Shown: positions 44,338 to 56,454 of the stretch, one piece after another
Numbering within the stretch: position 1 is the first letter of the stretch
Layout of the letters: the number at the start of each line of letters is the position of its first letter
From: Agarophyton chilense
Lineage: Eukaryota > Rhodophyta > Florideophyceae > Gracilariales > Gracilariaceae
DNA: 64,000 bases
Assembly: GCA_030374765.1 (NCBI GenBank)
Contig: JARGXX010000028.1
Span: 558,001 to 622,000, forward strand
Direction of reading: 5' to 3'
Notes under the pieces: model-generated
Databases searched by the model: none
Seen by the model: the letters and a program-made list of their open reading frames with translations, nothing else
Told to the model about the DNA's origin: nothing
Translations under genes and position numbers: made by a program

Positions 44338-45940
44338 CTGGCTGCCGTACGTGAAGCACCCAAACAGTACGGCCATCAACGGATCTACACTTCTCAAAGA
44401 ATAGATCTGTGTTCATGGCCGCTATCCCTAAAAAGATAAAGACTTGAATTTGGGTTGGCATCAACCTCAGAGTTGTCTTTGGAGAGGAAAAAAAAGGCGT
44501 TTCTCTAAAACACCGACCAGTGGTGACTTGGCGCAACCCAGATCTTGGTCAATCTTGCGGTATTTCCTTACATTGGAATAAGATTTGGAAGGAGAATACA
44601 CCCCGAAAAGAGAGAAGCCATGGACTTCCTATGTGGGTCATTCTTATCTCAGCAATGGATAGCACCTTTGATATATAGAATTCCAACCCAATATGGAGTA
44701 CATCGAGTGGAAAGAAAACTTCCCGTGTGAACGTGATTCTCGGTCTACAGTTCAAGGCTTAAATGTTTTCGAATCAGATCGAGTCAATGGCAACTGTTCA
44801 GTTGATGGAACTGTTATGTTTGTGGTACTGAAAGGTTTTGTACGTACTTGCTTTTGTCACGGGCTGGAAATAAAGGTTCGAGTCACATTGCTTCAAAAAA
44901 AAAGGGAGCCAAGATTATTCTTGCAAGACTTACTACGGCATACAGAGGACGCAAAAGGACAACTCCAATACTTGATGCGATATTGAATAGGTGTATGAAA
45001 TAAAATTTCGACTAGTTTCTGAACAAGATCACCTTTTAGCGTTAGTCAAACACAAAACTTGAAGTGGTTTGGTGCAAAACCCAACTCAAGAATAGACAAT
45101 GAGATTTGAGGGGTGCTTCGGTGGCATTTCGTTGAGGGCAAGGGTTAGTGACAAGCCGGATAGTCTAGAAGAGATAGTGATTTTTGGAGGATCAGGTTTT
45201 TATCCTTGACAAATTGTCACATTGATAGTGATCGTGTCTGCTTCTCATGCGTCAGGACTGTCGGGCTTCACCTACATTTGGTCCAGTGCCTTGGGGGGCC
45301 TGATGTCTGATTGGTAAGTTGCTTTAACCCATGATGCGGTGATATCTTGAAGATGATTTGTCAGTCGAGACCCACAGCTATAGAGTTCTTTTTGTCGAAG
45401 CTACGCACTTAGCATGGTGACAAGGGATAGGTCTTGTCATCCCACATATGTAGTGCATCACATGGAATATCACAAAAGGAATACCCGTTTTCTTTGAAAA
45501 GCAGTGCAGATTTATTTCCAACCCTGGACTACTGAACCATTTATTTTGACACCTTACAGAGTACATACAAATATTTAATTGATGGCAAGACACAACGACC
45601 CATCTGTGCCAAATGAGTATGATTCCTGTTTGTCTGGGTTCAAGTGTTCGAGCTTCAGCTTTTCGGTGTGCCGAATTTGGGATCCAGAATTACTTTACGT
45701 GAATTCAGATATCTTTGCATACAAAGACATACAGATCAACCTGATTGTTTAGCTCACTGGTTCTTCAATTTCTTACTGGATCTACTGGAAAGAGATATCT
45801 CAAATTTTCTTTTTGGGGACCTCTTCCTCGTATCATCTAATAAAGCAGTTGACAAAACAAGAAATCATCCGAATTCAGAAGCATCAGAAGGAATGGAAAC
45901 CAGCTCTGCAATTTATTGAAGCTTATGGCTGAGATTTTAA
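44338..45940. other. No supported gene between paralogues A and B
   Basis: Short open frames on both strands, none with motifs. This is the shared upstream region of the divergent pair A and B. Confidence 0.4.
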
Positions 45941-45945
45941 TCTGC

Positions 45946-45953
45946 TTATATAT
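45946..45953 (+). promoter_or_regulatory. TATA box of paralogue B
   Basis: TTATATATT about 130 bases upstream of the ATG at 46079. Confidence 0.5.
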
Positions 45954-46078
45954 TCGGAACAGCATAAAAGAGGGCAGGAGATTGTTTCCAAGCGGACTTG
46001 CAGAAGGGACTTTCGCCACTACATCAACGCTGCTTGGTGCTTTGAACTCTACTAGATCACCCCTCTTTCATCCAAAAA

Positions 46079-46444
46079 ATGAAGTCGTTTTCTTTCCTAG
46101 CAGTCTTGTCTATTGTTCTCGTATTAACATCAGCCGCTCCGGTTCGTTCGTATTACTATCCGAAGTACAAGTCATCCACTGCCATCGGAGGATCAGGAGG
46201 TGATGGAGGTGATGCAACTGCGGTGGGTGCTAACGTAGTGGCTGGAGTAGGTGGACCTGCTGTATCAGGCACGGGAAAGAATGTTAATTTCGGCTATCAG
46301 GCTGGTGGAGATGGTTTCGCCATTGCAAATGTTGCCAATGGTGCCTCTGGTACTGTGGTCGGCAGTGGCTCGATTTCTGGCTCGTTTTCCAATTCTGCAA
46401 CAGGTGGTGCTGGCGGTCCGGGAGGCGACGCGTATGCTCACTAG
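46079..46444 (+). CDS. Secreted glycine-rich small protein, paralogue B
   Basis: An intact 121-residue protein with the same plan as A and C: signal peptide (MKSFSFLAVLSIVLVLTSA), short Tyr/Pro block (SYYYPKYKSS), GGSGGDGGDA, and the conserved GANVVAGVGGPAVSGT. Then come NFGYQAGGDGFA, NGASGTVVGSGSISGSFSN and a Gly tail ending AYAH. It is less acidic than A and C, with Ser for Asp in the GSISGSFSN part, so the paralogues have diverged in charge. The ATG lies in AAAAAATGAAGTCGTT, almost identical to the context of C, which supports the start and a recent common origin. Confidence 0.9.
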   Translation: MKSFSFLAVLSIVLVLTSAAPVRSYYYPKYKSSTAIGGSGGDGGDATAVGANVVAGVGGPAVSGTGKNVNFGYQAGGDGFAIANVANGASGTVVGSGSISGSFSNSATGGAGGPGGDAYAH

Positions 46445-49400
46445 AATGATGCCTTCCATGTGGTTGGGTTGACTTGCATCGGATGAACAAAGCATGAATG
46501 CGAAATGGGCACCGGCCGAAGTTAAATACTATCCTCTTCGTGACCTCTCATAAACATGTAGTTTCTGAACACGTCTATTACTAGTTTCCATTGAGCATGT
46601 AGATCCGTCATCATGATAAAGTGGGGTTCCTTCTCAAAGTGACTGCCTGCAACTTTGCTTATTATCTGCAATCATCTCCAAGACTTTTCCGGTTTCAGCT
46701 TCTTTTCAACTTCTCATAAACGCACGGAGTGCTGAAAAAGAAATGCGAATCAGGCTTCACACCATATGCAGTAAAGAAACGGCATTCAACATGAATGGAC
46801 AGTTTGGAAATGTTTGCACCACATGATTGACCATCTTACGTGTTATGACTGGTATTTAATCCACTTTTAACCAATAGTGTTTATGCGCTTTTGTCTATCT
46901 CTGTAAAGACAAGGAAATTGCCCGTATGGCCAACTGAGCGCCATCGTTTTTACCGTTCTAGAGGGTCGATGTCCGAGGAGATTTCGAGCAAATGTCCATT
47001 GAGATAGGTGTAAGCGTTCTAACCCAAAACGGATGAGCCCCGAATATGACATTTCGTTTCGAGGTAATACGAACTCAAACATGGCTTCGTGTAAGAAGAA
47101 CAATTGCTTCGAAGCACGGCCAATCATAGAATGTCAGCAAAGCAAATCGGAGCAAGGGTGTGGGGTCCTGAAAAAAAAAGGAGATATCCTTGCTGGATAG
47201 TTAGCCCGCATTGTCGTGGGGTATCACCCTCTTCAAGCTCATCGTGCAAATATCATTTTATGATTCACTTACCTTTCTGGAATTTGAAGCAAACCCTTTC
47301 GAAGCGTATGACCTAAAATAAGAGCATTTGCCCTGACACTGACCCTTCTATCCCAAACGAATGTAGCTTTTACAAATCCAGCGTGTCAGCTAAGCCTTTG
47401 TTTTGCAGAAAAAGCCACCGTTCGAGAAAACGTCAGCCCTTCCTGGTATGCCTGGAACACATTATCTAGTTGCTTTCCTTCCTCCTCGACCCTCCTAGCA
47501 TCGTACTGGTACCCACAAGTACAAGTCAGGTGGCATTCGCCGCTTTAACTTTAGATTCGAGTTCACTAGATAATAATATGCTGTTTCTTTGCAGCTGAGG
47601 CAGACAGTGTTTCAAATTTGCATAAATTGGTTTCGAACAACGAGGGCACGCCGTATGAACAGGGTGACTGATGTAAGTGGGGAAACTGTTCGAGTGATAG
47701 GGGAAAGGCTTTCAGAGAATATGCGTTTACCACTTAGAAGCACGTGGAGACTCAAAGACTAAATCCAAGTCGACACTTTGTGAGGGTCAGCATCCTCCCG
47801 ACATTTTCAGCACAGCGGGTCTGGCGTTTTTGCAGTTGCATTTTTGTTTTTCTGGGGAGCTGGCAGTTTTAACGTATCCCCACAATCGAGTTTGCTTCCA
47901 AAATTCCGAATATCTCGGATAAAACCTTTTCAGATTAAAACACAAGCCATCTTCTTGGCAGTGAGACGGGTACAGTCACCATGAGTGTTGCATCAGTATA
48001 CGTCACCATGAGTATTTCATCAGCATACGTCACCGTTTGTCTGGATCGCCGTGTGATGTCGCACAAGATTTTCGGGAAAGACTAACCTTATGGTGCTGCG
48101 TTCTTAGATCGAGACCAATGGGTCGTAGTGTAAGGTAAGATATCTTTCACGCAGAATATGCAAACTGTGAGCGTCGAAGCTGACTTCTGAGTCGATGATC
48201 AGAGTCTGCTTTGTGCCTGTCTTTATATGGTTCTGAAATGCAGTGTAATAATTTCCTAGTCATCATCAAGTTCTACGTCCTAAGCGTCCAATACACATAG
48301 ACTGTCATAGGGGAAAGACACCCAAGACCTTTCAGAACATCCTCAAGAATCCTTGAGAATGTAGTGACTTGATCATACAGTAGATGTCGCCTGAATGTGG
48401 AATCATCCTTGCTGTACTTAAACGTTTCCGGTTCTGCACAAGCAGATGCACAGATTATCAAATAAAATATTCCACCATTCCACTTGTTTCTCTCTATTTT
48501 TCCACATTCCTCAACAATATCTCAATCAGATACACCGTTTTGATATGGACAGAGAAGGATAAAATTCTAGCCATTATTCTGAAGAGGGAAAAATGATTTG
48601 GTTGTGTAGAGCTGTGAAGATGAAACCAGATTAACTGCGGTCTTGGAAGAGCCAGTTGTAAGACACTCTCTGGAATAGCTGCAAAATCCCTAGACAAGCA
48701 TTTCATGTAAGAGCCAAAAGTCAGATATATATGGGTGTATGCAGGGAGAGAGTGGGCAGATGTACCAACACTTTTCTCCACGATCTATGAAGATGTCACT
48801 GTTGGCACGTCTTAGTCAGTAGTTGGTAAGGAATGTACCGGAAGTTCGGCGTTTGCCCTCAAAAGCCTTTGATATTCGATGGAACTCAATGCCTCTGAAA
48901 GCGGTCGTGACACAACCCTACTGTTGTATCTCTGATTCCACAAGCTACATCCGTCGTTGGAAGTAGCTCCACGTAGATATAGTTTGTGCAGCGCTTTTCG
49001 GGCGCAGTCTGATAAAAGAGGGGTACGCAGATGTTTTGCTCGCCACCGTTCCTCGAGTCCGTCACCAAAGCACATCATGAAAGTTACACAATGAAAAGGA
49101 CAGGTGCCATCCCCCGTCTCTCCCTCGTTGGAAGGAAGACCTTGGGCGAGACACGTGCTAACAAACATTATTAATCCCGGAATTTGACAACATGTACAAA
49201 AAACTTAATTGCATCTGACAAACGATCAAAACCATACGACAAAACACAAAGGCGTTATGGCCGGCTGAGAAAAGGGTTGCCTCTGAAAAATTGGGTTATT
49301 TTGTAAGAGATCCGGAAAAGGAGGGCGTTCTGTAGCAAACGACATGGGATATCTGGTTCATTTATCCAGCTCACCTCTGCAACAAGAAAAAAAAGCATGA

Positions 49401-49533
49401 AACTATGAGTATGACAGAGTTCCCCATCCAAATTCACGCATATTTCTGCAAGGGACCATGTTGTGTAGGACAGACATGGTAAGAACCTTGGAATGGGACT
49501 CCTTTTTGTTCGAGGGGTGCAATAGTTCTCGAG
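46445..49533. other. No supported gene; one short tandem repeat
   Basis: Open frames of 60-120 codons exist (for instance 48812-49168, minus) but none has a motif. A 27-bp unit (CGTCACCATGAGT...) is repeated two and a half times at 47974-48040. The last part contains the promoter of paralogue C. Confidence 0.4.
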
Positions 49534-49540
49534 TATAAAT
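49534..49540 (+). promoter_or_regulatory. TATA box of paralogue C
   Basis: TATAAAT 117 bases upstream of the ATG at 49651, a good consensus box at the family's usual distance. Confidence 0.65.
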
Positions 49541-49650
49541 GGAGGAATTGCAGGAGAAGATTCACTCTCAACCTCGAGCATAGAATCTTCAAAAGTTGAC
49601 ATCATTGAGCAAGACAGTCTGGTGCTTCAGCATTTTCATAATCTAGAAGA

Positions 49651-50031
49651 ATGAAGTCGTTGACGTTTATCTTTGTTGCTTGCGCTATGCTGATGGTATC
49701 ATTTGGACTGCCAATTGGCCGCTTCTACCATCCATACTATCCCCCGTACCATCACTCGAGTAGTGTTGCGGTTGGTGGTTCTGGAGGTGACGGAGGCGAT
49801 GCTGCTGCGCAAGGTGCTAATGTGGTTGCCGGGGTTGGTGCACCTGCGGTTGCTGACAGTGGATTTAATTTGAACGCGGGCTACCAGACGGGTGGCAGTG
49901 GATTTGCTGATGCAACGGTTGCAAATGGAGCTGCTGGTGTTGTATATGGAGGTGGAGAAATTCATGGGGACTTTGATAACAGTGCAGACGGTGGTGATGG
50001 CGGCCATGGTGGTGGTGCATACGCTCACTGA
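49651..50031 (+). CDS. Secreted glycine-rich small protein, paralogue C
   Basis: An intact 126-residue protein. It has a signal peptide (MKSLTFIFVACAMLMVSFG), a Tyr/Pro/His block (FYHPYYPPYHHSS), GGSGGDGGDA and GANVVAGVGAPAVADSG. NAGYQTGGSGFA, NGAAGVVYGGGEIHGDFDNS and a Gly/Asp tail ending AYAH follow. It shares the acidic GDFDN core with A and the AYAH end with B, so it bridges the two. Conservation of the whole protein, with no stop or frameshift in any of three copies, contrasts with the decayed genes around and argues for selection. Function unknown. Confidence 0.9.
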   Translation: MKSLTFIFVACAMLMVSFGLPIGRFYHPYYPPYHHSSSVAVGGSGGDGGDAAAQGANVVAGVGAPAVADSGFNLNAGYQTGGSGFADATVANGAAGVVYGGGEIHGDFDNSADGGDGGHGGGAYAH

Positions 50032-51094
50032 TCAGTGTGGTGACATTGAGAAGAGATCAATTGTCTGCTAACTCTTCCAGTCGCTTGTGCTGCGAAATTT
50101 GTTGGCAAACGAATAATGTAAAGATATGAGTTAGTGAAAGGCAAAGGTTTCTTTAAACTTGTGCTGTTTCTGAGTAAAAAATGACGTTCTTGATTGTTTT
50201 TTTACAAATGGGCGATCGAGAAACATTTTGTTCTGGAAAGTCTACGTGATTTTTCGTCAAAGTTATCTTCCTGTACAATCTTCATTTTGGAAGCCCCTAT
50301 TTGGATCAGAATGGAACAGCGATGCGTGCACTGTCGCCATATTCTCAAAGATGTTGATCTAGATACAGTCATGTTTCAAAAAGAAACCTTTGGCTCTGGA
50401 AGCAAAATGTATAGATGGCTTAAAGCTTCGAGCGAAAGACTAGTTTGCCGATACTCCACTGTCAAGTACGATACCAGGTTGAGAATCTGACGGGCGGCAG
50501 GAGGCAGTCCAGGCAAGGAGACTGTAGAGCAGGCACAAAATTTTCAATGATGTTTCTCTCTGGCTTGTCCCTTTCCTCCAGATAGCTTTGTCTGTAGGTC
50601 GGTTTTATTTATTGTGTTTCTGGGTTGCTGCGGTATCACTCCATTGTGAGCTAACCACGACTGCGTTTGTGCACAGTGCAAGAGGTTGAAATGTGAGCTT
50701 GTAGTATCGCAGAAAGCAGCGCTTGCAGAGCTTGAATAGATTGGATATCGATGGTGGCATAACAATGAGTTGGACAGTTTTTGTTGAAGTGTATAGAAAC
50801 ATTCGCCAAGGTACTTTGGGATTTAAATGCCAGCTATACTAGGCGAACCCGGGGCGCCACGAGAGGCTCGACCTTGAGGCGCGCGTACAATAGTTGTTCC
50901 CGGGGGGCGTGTGAGCTGACCAGTGAACGGTTTTGTTATACAGAAATGTGGTACGTAGCGGACAGCTGTCATTAGGACAGCGTCCAATCGCACGTTTCTC
51001 CTTTTTCAAATATTTTCGCTTTTTATTGTTTAGCGTTTCTTTTCACCAAAATATCTACCCTACACAAATTCGCTGTCTAGAACTTCTCACGATC
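50032..51094. other. No supported gene
   Basis: A 98-codon frame at 50194-50490 has no motif. Around 50840-50900 there is a GC-rich patch. Nothing else was recognised. Confidence 0.4.
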
Positions 51095-52102
51095 CTAACA
51101 GAGACAACAGATATTGCGGCCTCCTTCAGGTCTCGGGATATCGACCGTCAAATCTATTTCACTCATGTACGATGATGACGAGCTAATATCCTCCATCTGT
51201 GCGATCTTTACATATCTTTTCTCGTAAAACAGTATCAACGCCTGTCGCTTCAATGCTTCTTCGCTTCGTATCCGCTCGCGAATGAAACCGTCAACTCGGC
51301 TCCAATCATCGTGCCCAATACGAACGTCGGCCACGTAGTGATTCTGAGTACTGCTTTCATCCTTGTAAACAACTGCTTTTAGATCGTAAATTGAATCCGT
51401 TTCCTCGCCCTTCACATATGTGCTTATGTCGAGTGTGTCACTGTACTTCACAAGCCGATTTTCACCTTCCTGTGTTTCACGATTCACACGAAGCATCAGA
51501 AGATTCGGACTCTTTTCTAATCTTACCTTGATATCTCCAGAAATCCCCACTCTGCAATACGAGCAAAAACTCGGAACTGTGCCAGTATTCGCGATCATTC
51601 TTTCTAGGAAATTTTCATTATACTCTACTACATTCGAATCGTCCCTGTTTAAAAGAACAAACGTAGAATACTGTTTGTACTCAAACTCGCAACTTGAACA
51701 AGTGGCTGCAATCGAAAGAATTCCACTTGCAGTGTGTTGGAGAACTCCTAAAAATTCCTTGTCTGGCTTTCCATGGGTGTGGCATCCTTTCCACTCTACT
51801 AGTTCCATCTCTTCGACTAACCACTTAATAAAGGCAGCGGGATCTTCTTCAGAATTAGTGTGCAAGTTTTTTCCACAAAGCTTGCTCGCTTTTTGAAGCA
51901 GGGCTTCCTGTAGTTTCTCTGGCGGGGAACAGTTGTATTTATCTTCTTTGTAAAGACTCACAATATCATTCAATTTGTGTAACAAACAGAAGTGTTTCTG
52001 TCGTTTGTGAGATTCTAGGCTTTCGATACCAAGTACAAACGTGTCCACGTGAAGTAGACATTGGAGCGAGGCGGATAGGTAACTAAGATTCTCCATATTC
52101 AT
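51095..52102 (-). CDS. USP-family ubiquitin protease homologue, catalytic Cys replaced by Ser
   Basis: An intact frame of 335 residues from ATG 52102. The first residues, MENLSYLSASLQCLLH, align with the Cys box GNTCYLNSVLQCLLH; the nucleophile position is Ser. Later come a zinc ribbon with two CxxC pairs (about residues 136/139 and 181/184), the His box NHYVADVR (His near 255), WSRVDGF and ILFYEK, all typical of USP C-terminal halves. The protein is short for the family and starts right at the Cys box, so an upstream exon may be missed. It ends in CCLC, which could be lipid-modified. I infer a catalytically dead, ubiquitin-binding pseudo-protease, or a gene that has lost activity. Confidence 0.75.
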   Translation of the reverse strand: MNMENLSYLSASLQCLLHVDTFVLGIESLESHKRQKHFCLLHKLNDIVSLYKEDKYNCSPPEKLQEALLQKASKLCGKNLHTNSEEDPAAFIKWLVEEMELVEWKGCHTHGKPDKEFLGVLQHTASGILSIAATCSSCEFEYKQYSTFVLLNRDDSNVVEYNENFLERMIANTGTVPSFCSYCRVGISGDIKVRLEKSPNLLMLRVNRETQEGENRLVKYSDTLDISTYVKGEETDSIYDLKAVVYKDESSTQNHYVADVRIGHDDWSRVDGFIRERIRSEEALKRQALILFYEKRYVKIAQMEDISSSSSYMSEIDLTVDIPRPEGGRNICCLC

Positions 52103-55100
52103 CACACCACGCTTGCAAAGACCCAGGGTGCTTCAATTGCTAAGTAGCCTGGGAAATTCTTACTTTTCTTGGTGAAGAGCTCGCGCATTTCAAAACTGTT
52201 TTATAAATAGTGAAAGAGAAAGAGCATTGACGTTTATTCACATATAGTCCAATTTTAATGAAAGCATGAAAAGTGCCGACCACTCAAATGTTCCACAAGT
52301 ATTCTTTTTCCAAAACCCGAACGAGATGAGAGAAAATTATGATGAAAGAGAAACAAATCGCTCACCCTAAAACTCGGGAATAGAAGGAACATAGCCTTTC
52401 AATTAACGCGAAGACCATTGAATAGATCACTTGACAACTGAATGAACAACACTTTTTGAAGAGCCAAAATACCATATGTGACGCTTGATTTAAAAAAGCC
52501 TCCCAAAAAGAAACGGAAATATGTGTTTTAAGTATTTCTGGATATTTCTTGTATCATCTCACGAACGTTGTCCATTTCTTTACAAAGTTCATATATTTCA
52601 CGTGGAATTTGTAATAAGACAGACCCAAATGGGTGCAATTGTCGATATTCTTGGGAAGAAGGTGAAAAAAAGCTTTGAAGTTTGCGCTTGCCGTCCGAGA
52701 AAGAGGGAAACTTGTGTCGTTCGCTTCTTTTATAGTGGTCTGTACAGTATTCGTTAGAAGTTTAACTAATAGCTGTTAAACGTTAAACGGAACAGAGTGA
52801 AAACTAAAGGCGGTTTTGGGAAACCCGGCTTAAAAAAATGTGACCTTGACATATTTAGATATATTCACTTCCTACTTTAGAGATATTCTTTAACGAGCAG
52901 CTAGTTTGCGCACTGCGCTGCACTGTGTCACTTCGCCAAGCCAAGGCGCCATACGGCCTCTGGTCGCTAAGCCACGAACCCGAAGGGAGAATGCTGGGAA
53001 CCTGGTGCATTTCGAAGCGCGACAGAAAACAACATCTACAGCTCGCAAGACCGCTGTATGAAGTGCAAAGTTGCTCCTTACATTGACCCAAAACGATTGC
53101 ACCTGGTTCGGAAAACCCGAGTTCGCGAGCAATCAGGTGAAGCTCGACTTGACCGATTGCGGGGTAGAGTACTGCGTCATCCACCAATGAACCTAGACGG
53201 CTTTGATGGGGGGTTAGGCCACGTAGTGCCTAGTTCAAGAACAGAATAGAAAACTTTAGGTAGAGATGGTACCGAATCGTAGTCTATGAAGTAAACAGAA
53301 CAATGCAGAGCACACTTCAGGGAGAGGTTCATTGCGATGATCTTTGACCTTGCTTTCAGTGTAGTTGTTGAAAGCATTTATGAATAGTGCCCGAAGAGAT
53401 ACTAATGATAATGTAGCAATAAAAATGATTAACAAGAGGCATTTGAGAAAAACTCAGATGCGTACGATAGCATTTTGGACAGCAAACCAGAAACAGAACC
53501 TGAAAATCAGCATCGAGGACATCGTTCTTTATCATGCATTTGCGTCACATGTGCATGACATAGAAGCCCAAATTCAACCAGCGCTGCAAGAATTACAAAG
53601 CATCGAACATGCGCGATAGTCTGAAGTCGGTCGATACAAGACAAACTCAAAATGCAGTATAACATTTTTTTTACGTTCTGTTTTCCTGATCCTACTTTTT
53701 ATATCTGTATCCACTTCTATCAGGTAGGTTAAAAGCTTTAAAAACCCGAACAGAATGTATAATTCAGCCGAGATTGGCACCTTCGCAGAAAAAATATAAA
53801 CCTTTTCAACCAGCTCAAAAATGATGCTTTCGATGACAAAAATATTCTAAACATAATGGCTTAACCGGGAAAAGTTGGGCTTAATGATTCTTTTTAAAAA
53901 TATGCTAGATGCTACTTAACGTTGGATGAAAAAGGTTTAGGACTTTTGGCAGTAGCGCGCAAAATAGCGCAATGTTACAGTTGATAAACCGATCGGAAAA
54001 AACGGCTCTGAGGGAGTCTAAAAGCTCCGAGGGAGTCTAAAAAGAAGGTTTTGCTGAAACCATTTTTCGGTCATCGCCGTTCTCGGAGATGAATAATCCG
54101 TCTGGGGCTAAATTGTTTCCAAAAATTCAAAAGTAGTTGAAAAGATATCCTGTGCTGTTAAACTGGAATTGAAAAAAGAATTAATCAGAACTGGGGAGAT
54201 CTTCAGTCTGGAACTGTAGCCGAGAGCCATCTAGCCCCATGAACGGTGAACGTCGGACAACCGTATGTGTTCTGGTTTCGGACAAAGTATCATATATGTG
54301 TAATTCTTTTATCGCCAACCTTAATCTTTTATCGCCAACCATCCGGTGTTGAAGAGCCAAGAACGGTGCATATCGCGCAGTAAGGAAATATCGTCTCCGG
54401 CTTTTGTCCATTACTGTATTTTGATTCGTACGGTAAAAAAAGACGTCCGTCCAATGCGATCAAAAAATGTTTGGTTGATACCTAAAAAGCTCTAACGATA
54501 TACTGAGTGGCCGTGTATCCAAGAAAAGCAAAACCGTACTGGGGGGCAAAACAATCTAATTGGCTCATCATTTATTAGTTCGTGAAGGTTCGCGACTGAA
54601 ATGACGTGATTAAGCGACGCTTTTCTATCTCAAACTTCTCATCGCAGAAAAACACATCCGCTCGGTGTTTCCGCATATACGTGTGGAAAACTCACACTTG
54701 ACCCGCCCCAGCAGTTCGGAACATATCACTTTTAGGAACTGTCACACAGAGTTTGAAAATTACAAGCCTTCTTGCAGCTGTAGTTCGGCAAGTAGCTCTT
54801 CTCTAAAAACATCGGTGAAGTATTTGCCGATTGAAGCCTAATCAGTGCAGCACTACACGCATGATGAAAGCTGTAGATTGAGTTCTCACAGGTCCCATTC
54901 GCGCCTTTTGACGAGGCTTTGAATGAACTCAAATGTGACCGAAGGCATCTTGTTGCTACAGAAATAAAAGCGGTGGGACAAACAACACTCGGCGGTGCTA
55001 CAAACAATACGTTTACTACGCGGCGGTAGTTCTCGGTTGAGGCTCCCTTCTTTTCTCTGCGGTGCTCGCAGACCATACGACTTAAGTAGACTGTAAACCG

Positions 55101-55192
55101 CAGATAACCAGGCATATCTAACTATGGCAACATCTGTGAAACACTACAGTACAGATCTATCCAGCGTGTAGGCTATTTCGGTTGCATACGAT
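52103..55192. other. No supported gene; small repeats
   Basis: AT-rich with short frames, none carrying a motif (the best are 53380-53619 plus and 54732-55115 minus). Two close direct repeats occur: CCGAGGGAGTCTAAAA at about 54010-54040 and CTTTTATCGCCAACC at about 54305-54340. Confidence 0.4.
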
Positions 55193-55297
55193 CATTATCG
55201 ATACAGTATATTATACCATTAAAGATGCATTATCGATGCAGTTTATTATACCATTAAAGATGCATTATCGATACATTATATTATACCATAAAAGATA
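55193..55297 (+). repeat. 35-bp tandem repeat, three copies
   Basis: Three exact-length units start at 55193, 55228 and 55263, each of the form CATTATCGAT..., TTATTATACC or TATTATACC, then AAAGAT. The third has a few more changes. AT-rich; no role known. Confidence 0.9.
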
Positions 55298-55921
55298 CGC
55301 ATCGGTTTTCGCAACCTTCCACACACAGGACCTTACACAACAGAACGTTGTTTGAGGAACTGATTAGCAGCGAGGGAGCGATTACAAAAGATAACGATTA
55401 CCGCTTCTATTGACTAGACAGAAAGTCTACCCATACATTTTCAGTGGTTGGTAGTGTTCTGCTTGGCCGGGCAAATGGATGGAATGATTATAATATATTG
55501 AGTTACACTGATGAGGTAATTATGCCACGTGGTGGACCTGGATGGTTGCCGGCATGCGCTGTGTAGTCGAATGACCGAATGTGTCACTCATGGATCTGAG
55601 GGCGGTTCAACAAAGCGCTCGAGGGATAAAACTGTCAATCAGCTTAAAACGTTTCTTCCCTTCGGTCCCTTTTTTTTTAATTCTCTCCTTTCTCTACTCG
55701 TTTGGATTGTTGCTCACCCTTTTATCATTGCTCTGCTAATTTTTTTGTACGCACTCGTTTCTAAAGGTAATTCCTTTCATTGCAGCTTCTTGTTTGCATG
55801 AATTCGCGATATTTGCAGCGCTGCCAGATTGCTTCGTCAAAGAAAAATTGTATAACTCAAAATCATTTATTGCTTGAATCTCGTACACACCCTCCCAGTT
55901 GTGAGATTTTTCTCATGCAAC
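55298..55921. other. No supported gene; should contain the 3' LTR of the old copia element
   Basis: By position, the minus-strand copia relic ending at 55922 should have its 3' LTR here. I cannot confirm it because the other LTR lies outside the window. Confidence 0.3.
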
Positions 55922-56178
55922 TCATATCCAACTATTTCTGTGAAGCTGAAATGACTGATGCGAAGGTAGTGTTAGAATGCCAATCGCTTCACTTTGATTC
56001 AGTAGCTTGTGTGAACTAACATTGTACTTTGCAAGCGCATTTGCTATATGTGCCTTTCCTTGAACCAATTTTAACGTGTCTTGCTCTCTGGTTTCGAACG
56101 AGTCTCCGATTCTTTGCACAGTTTGCCGTAATCGGTATTCTTTTCTTTCATTAAGAGTGGTGATGGTATCAAACAGTC
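55922..56178 (-). pseudogene. Old copia element, RNase H C-terminus (left piece)
   Basis: The minus strand begins at the target duplication and reads GLFDTIT, then through ETREQDTLKLVQGKAHIANA to a stop at 55922. This is the end of copia RNase H ('VDSKDLFDTLST' ... 'ADALTK'). The right piece (62782-64000) ends in FYGDS in the same phase; the two belong together and were separated by element 3. Confidence 0.85.
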
Positions 56179-56183
56179 CTTTG

Positions 56184-56454
56184 TCTCAGTGACTACGCAC
56201 TCATAATGCCTGTATATTTGCACTTGTATTTTATTTGCATTTGCATACGAGAGCATTGTTGAATTTACATTTGCAGCACTAGAGCATCAGAGAGCATCAT
56301 TGAATTTACACTTGCAGCATGAGAGCATTATAGAACAGTTGCTCTCTCGTTAGTATCATTATTGCCTATAAAGAGAGAAATTCGGTTCTGCCTCACTCAA
56401 AACAGAAGTCCTCAACTCACATCGTCTTGTTTTCAACCGGCCGACCTTCTAGGA
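56184..56454 (+). repeat. 5' LTR of element 3
   Basis: The internal block ACATTTGCAGCA-...-GAGAGCAT is itself repeated two to three times in the LTR. Its edges are fixed by the CTTTG duplication and by loss of identity with the 3' LTR at TTCTAGGA. The leader that follows (GATTATCAGCCCAGACTCC) may bind a tRNA anticodon-loop region, but it does not match initiator tRNA-Met. Confidence 0.9.

Noticed and set aside
45240..45320. Short membrane-like reading (GLSGFTYIWSSALGGLMSDW)
   Set aside because: It is flanked by stops within about 35 codons and has no support around it.
48812..49168. 118-codon minus-strand frame between paralogues B and C
   Set aside because: It shares nothing with the glycine-rich family and has no signal peptide or domain.
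54732..55115. 127-codon minus-strand frame
   Set aside because: No motif, no homology that I recognise, and Cys/Ser-rich composition that looks random.
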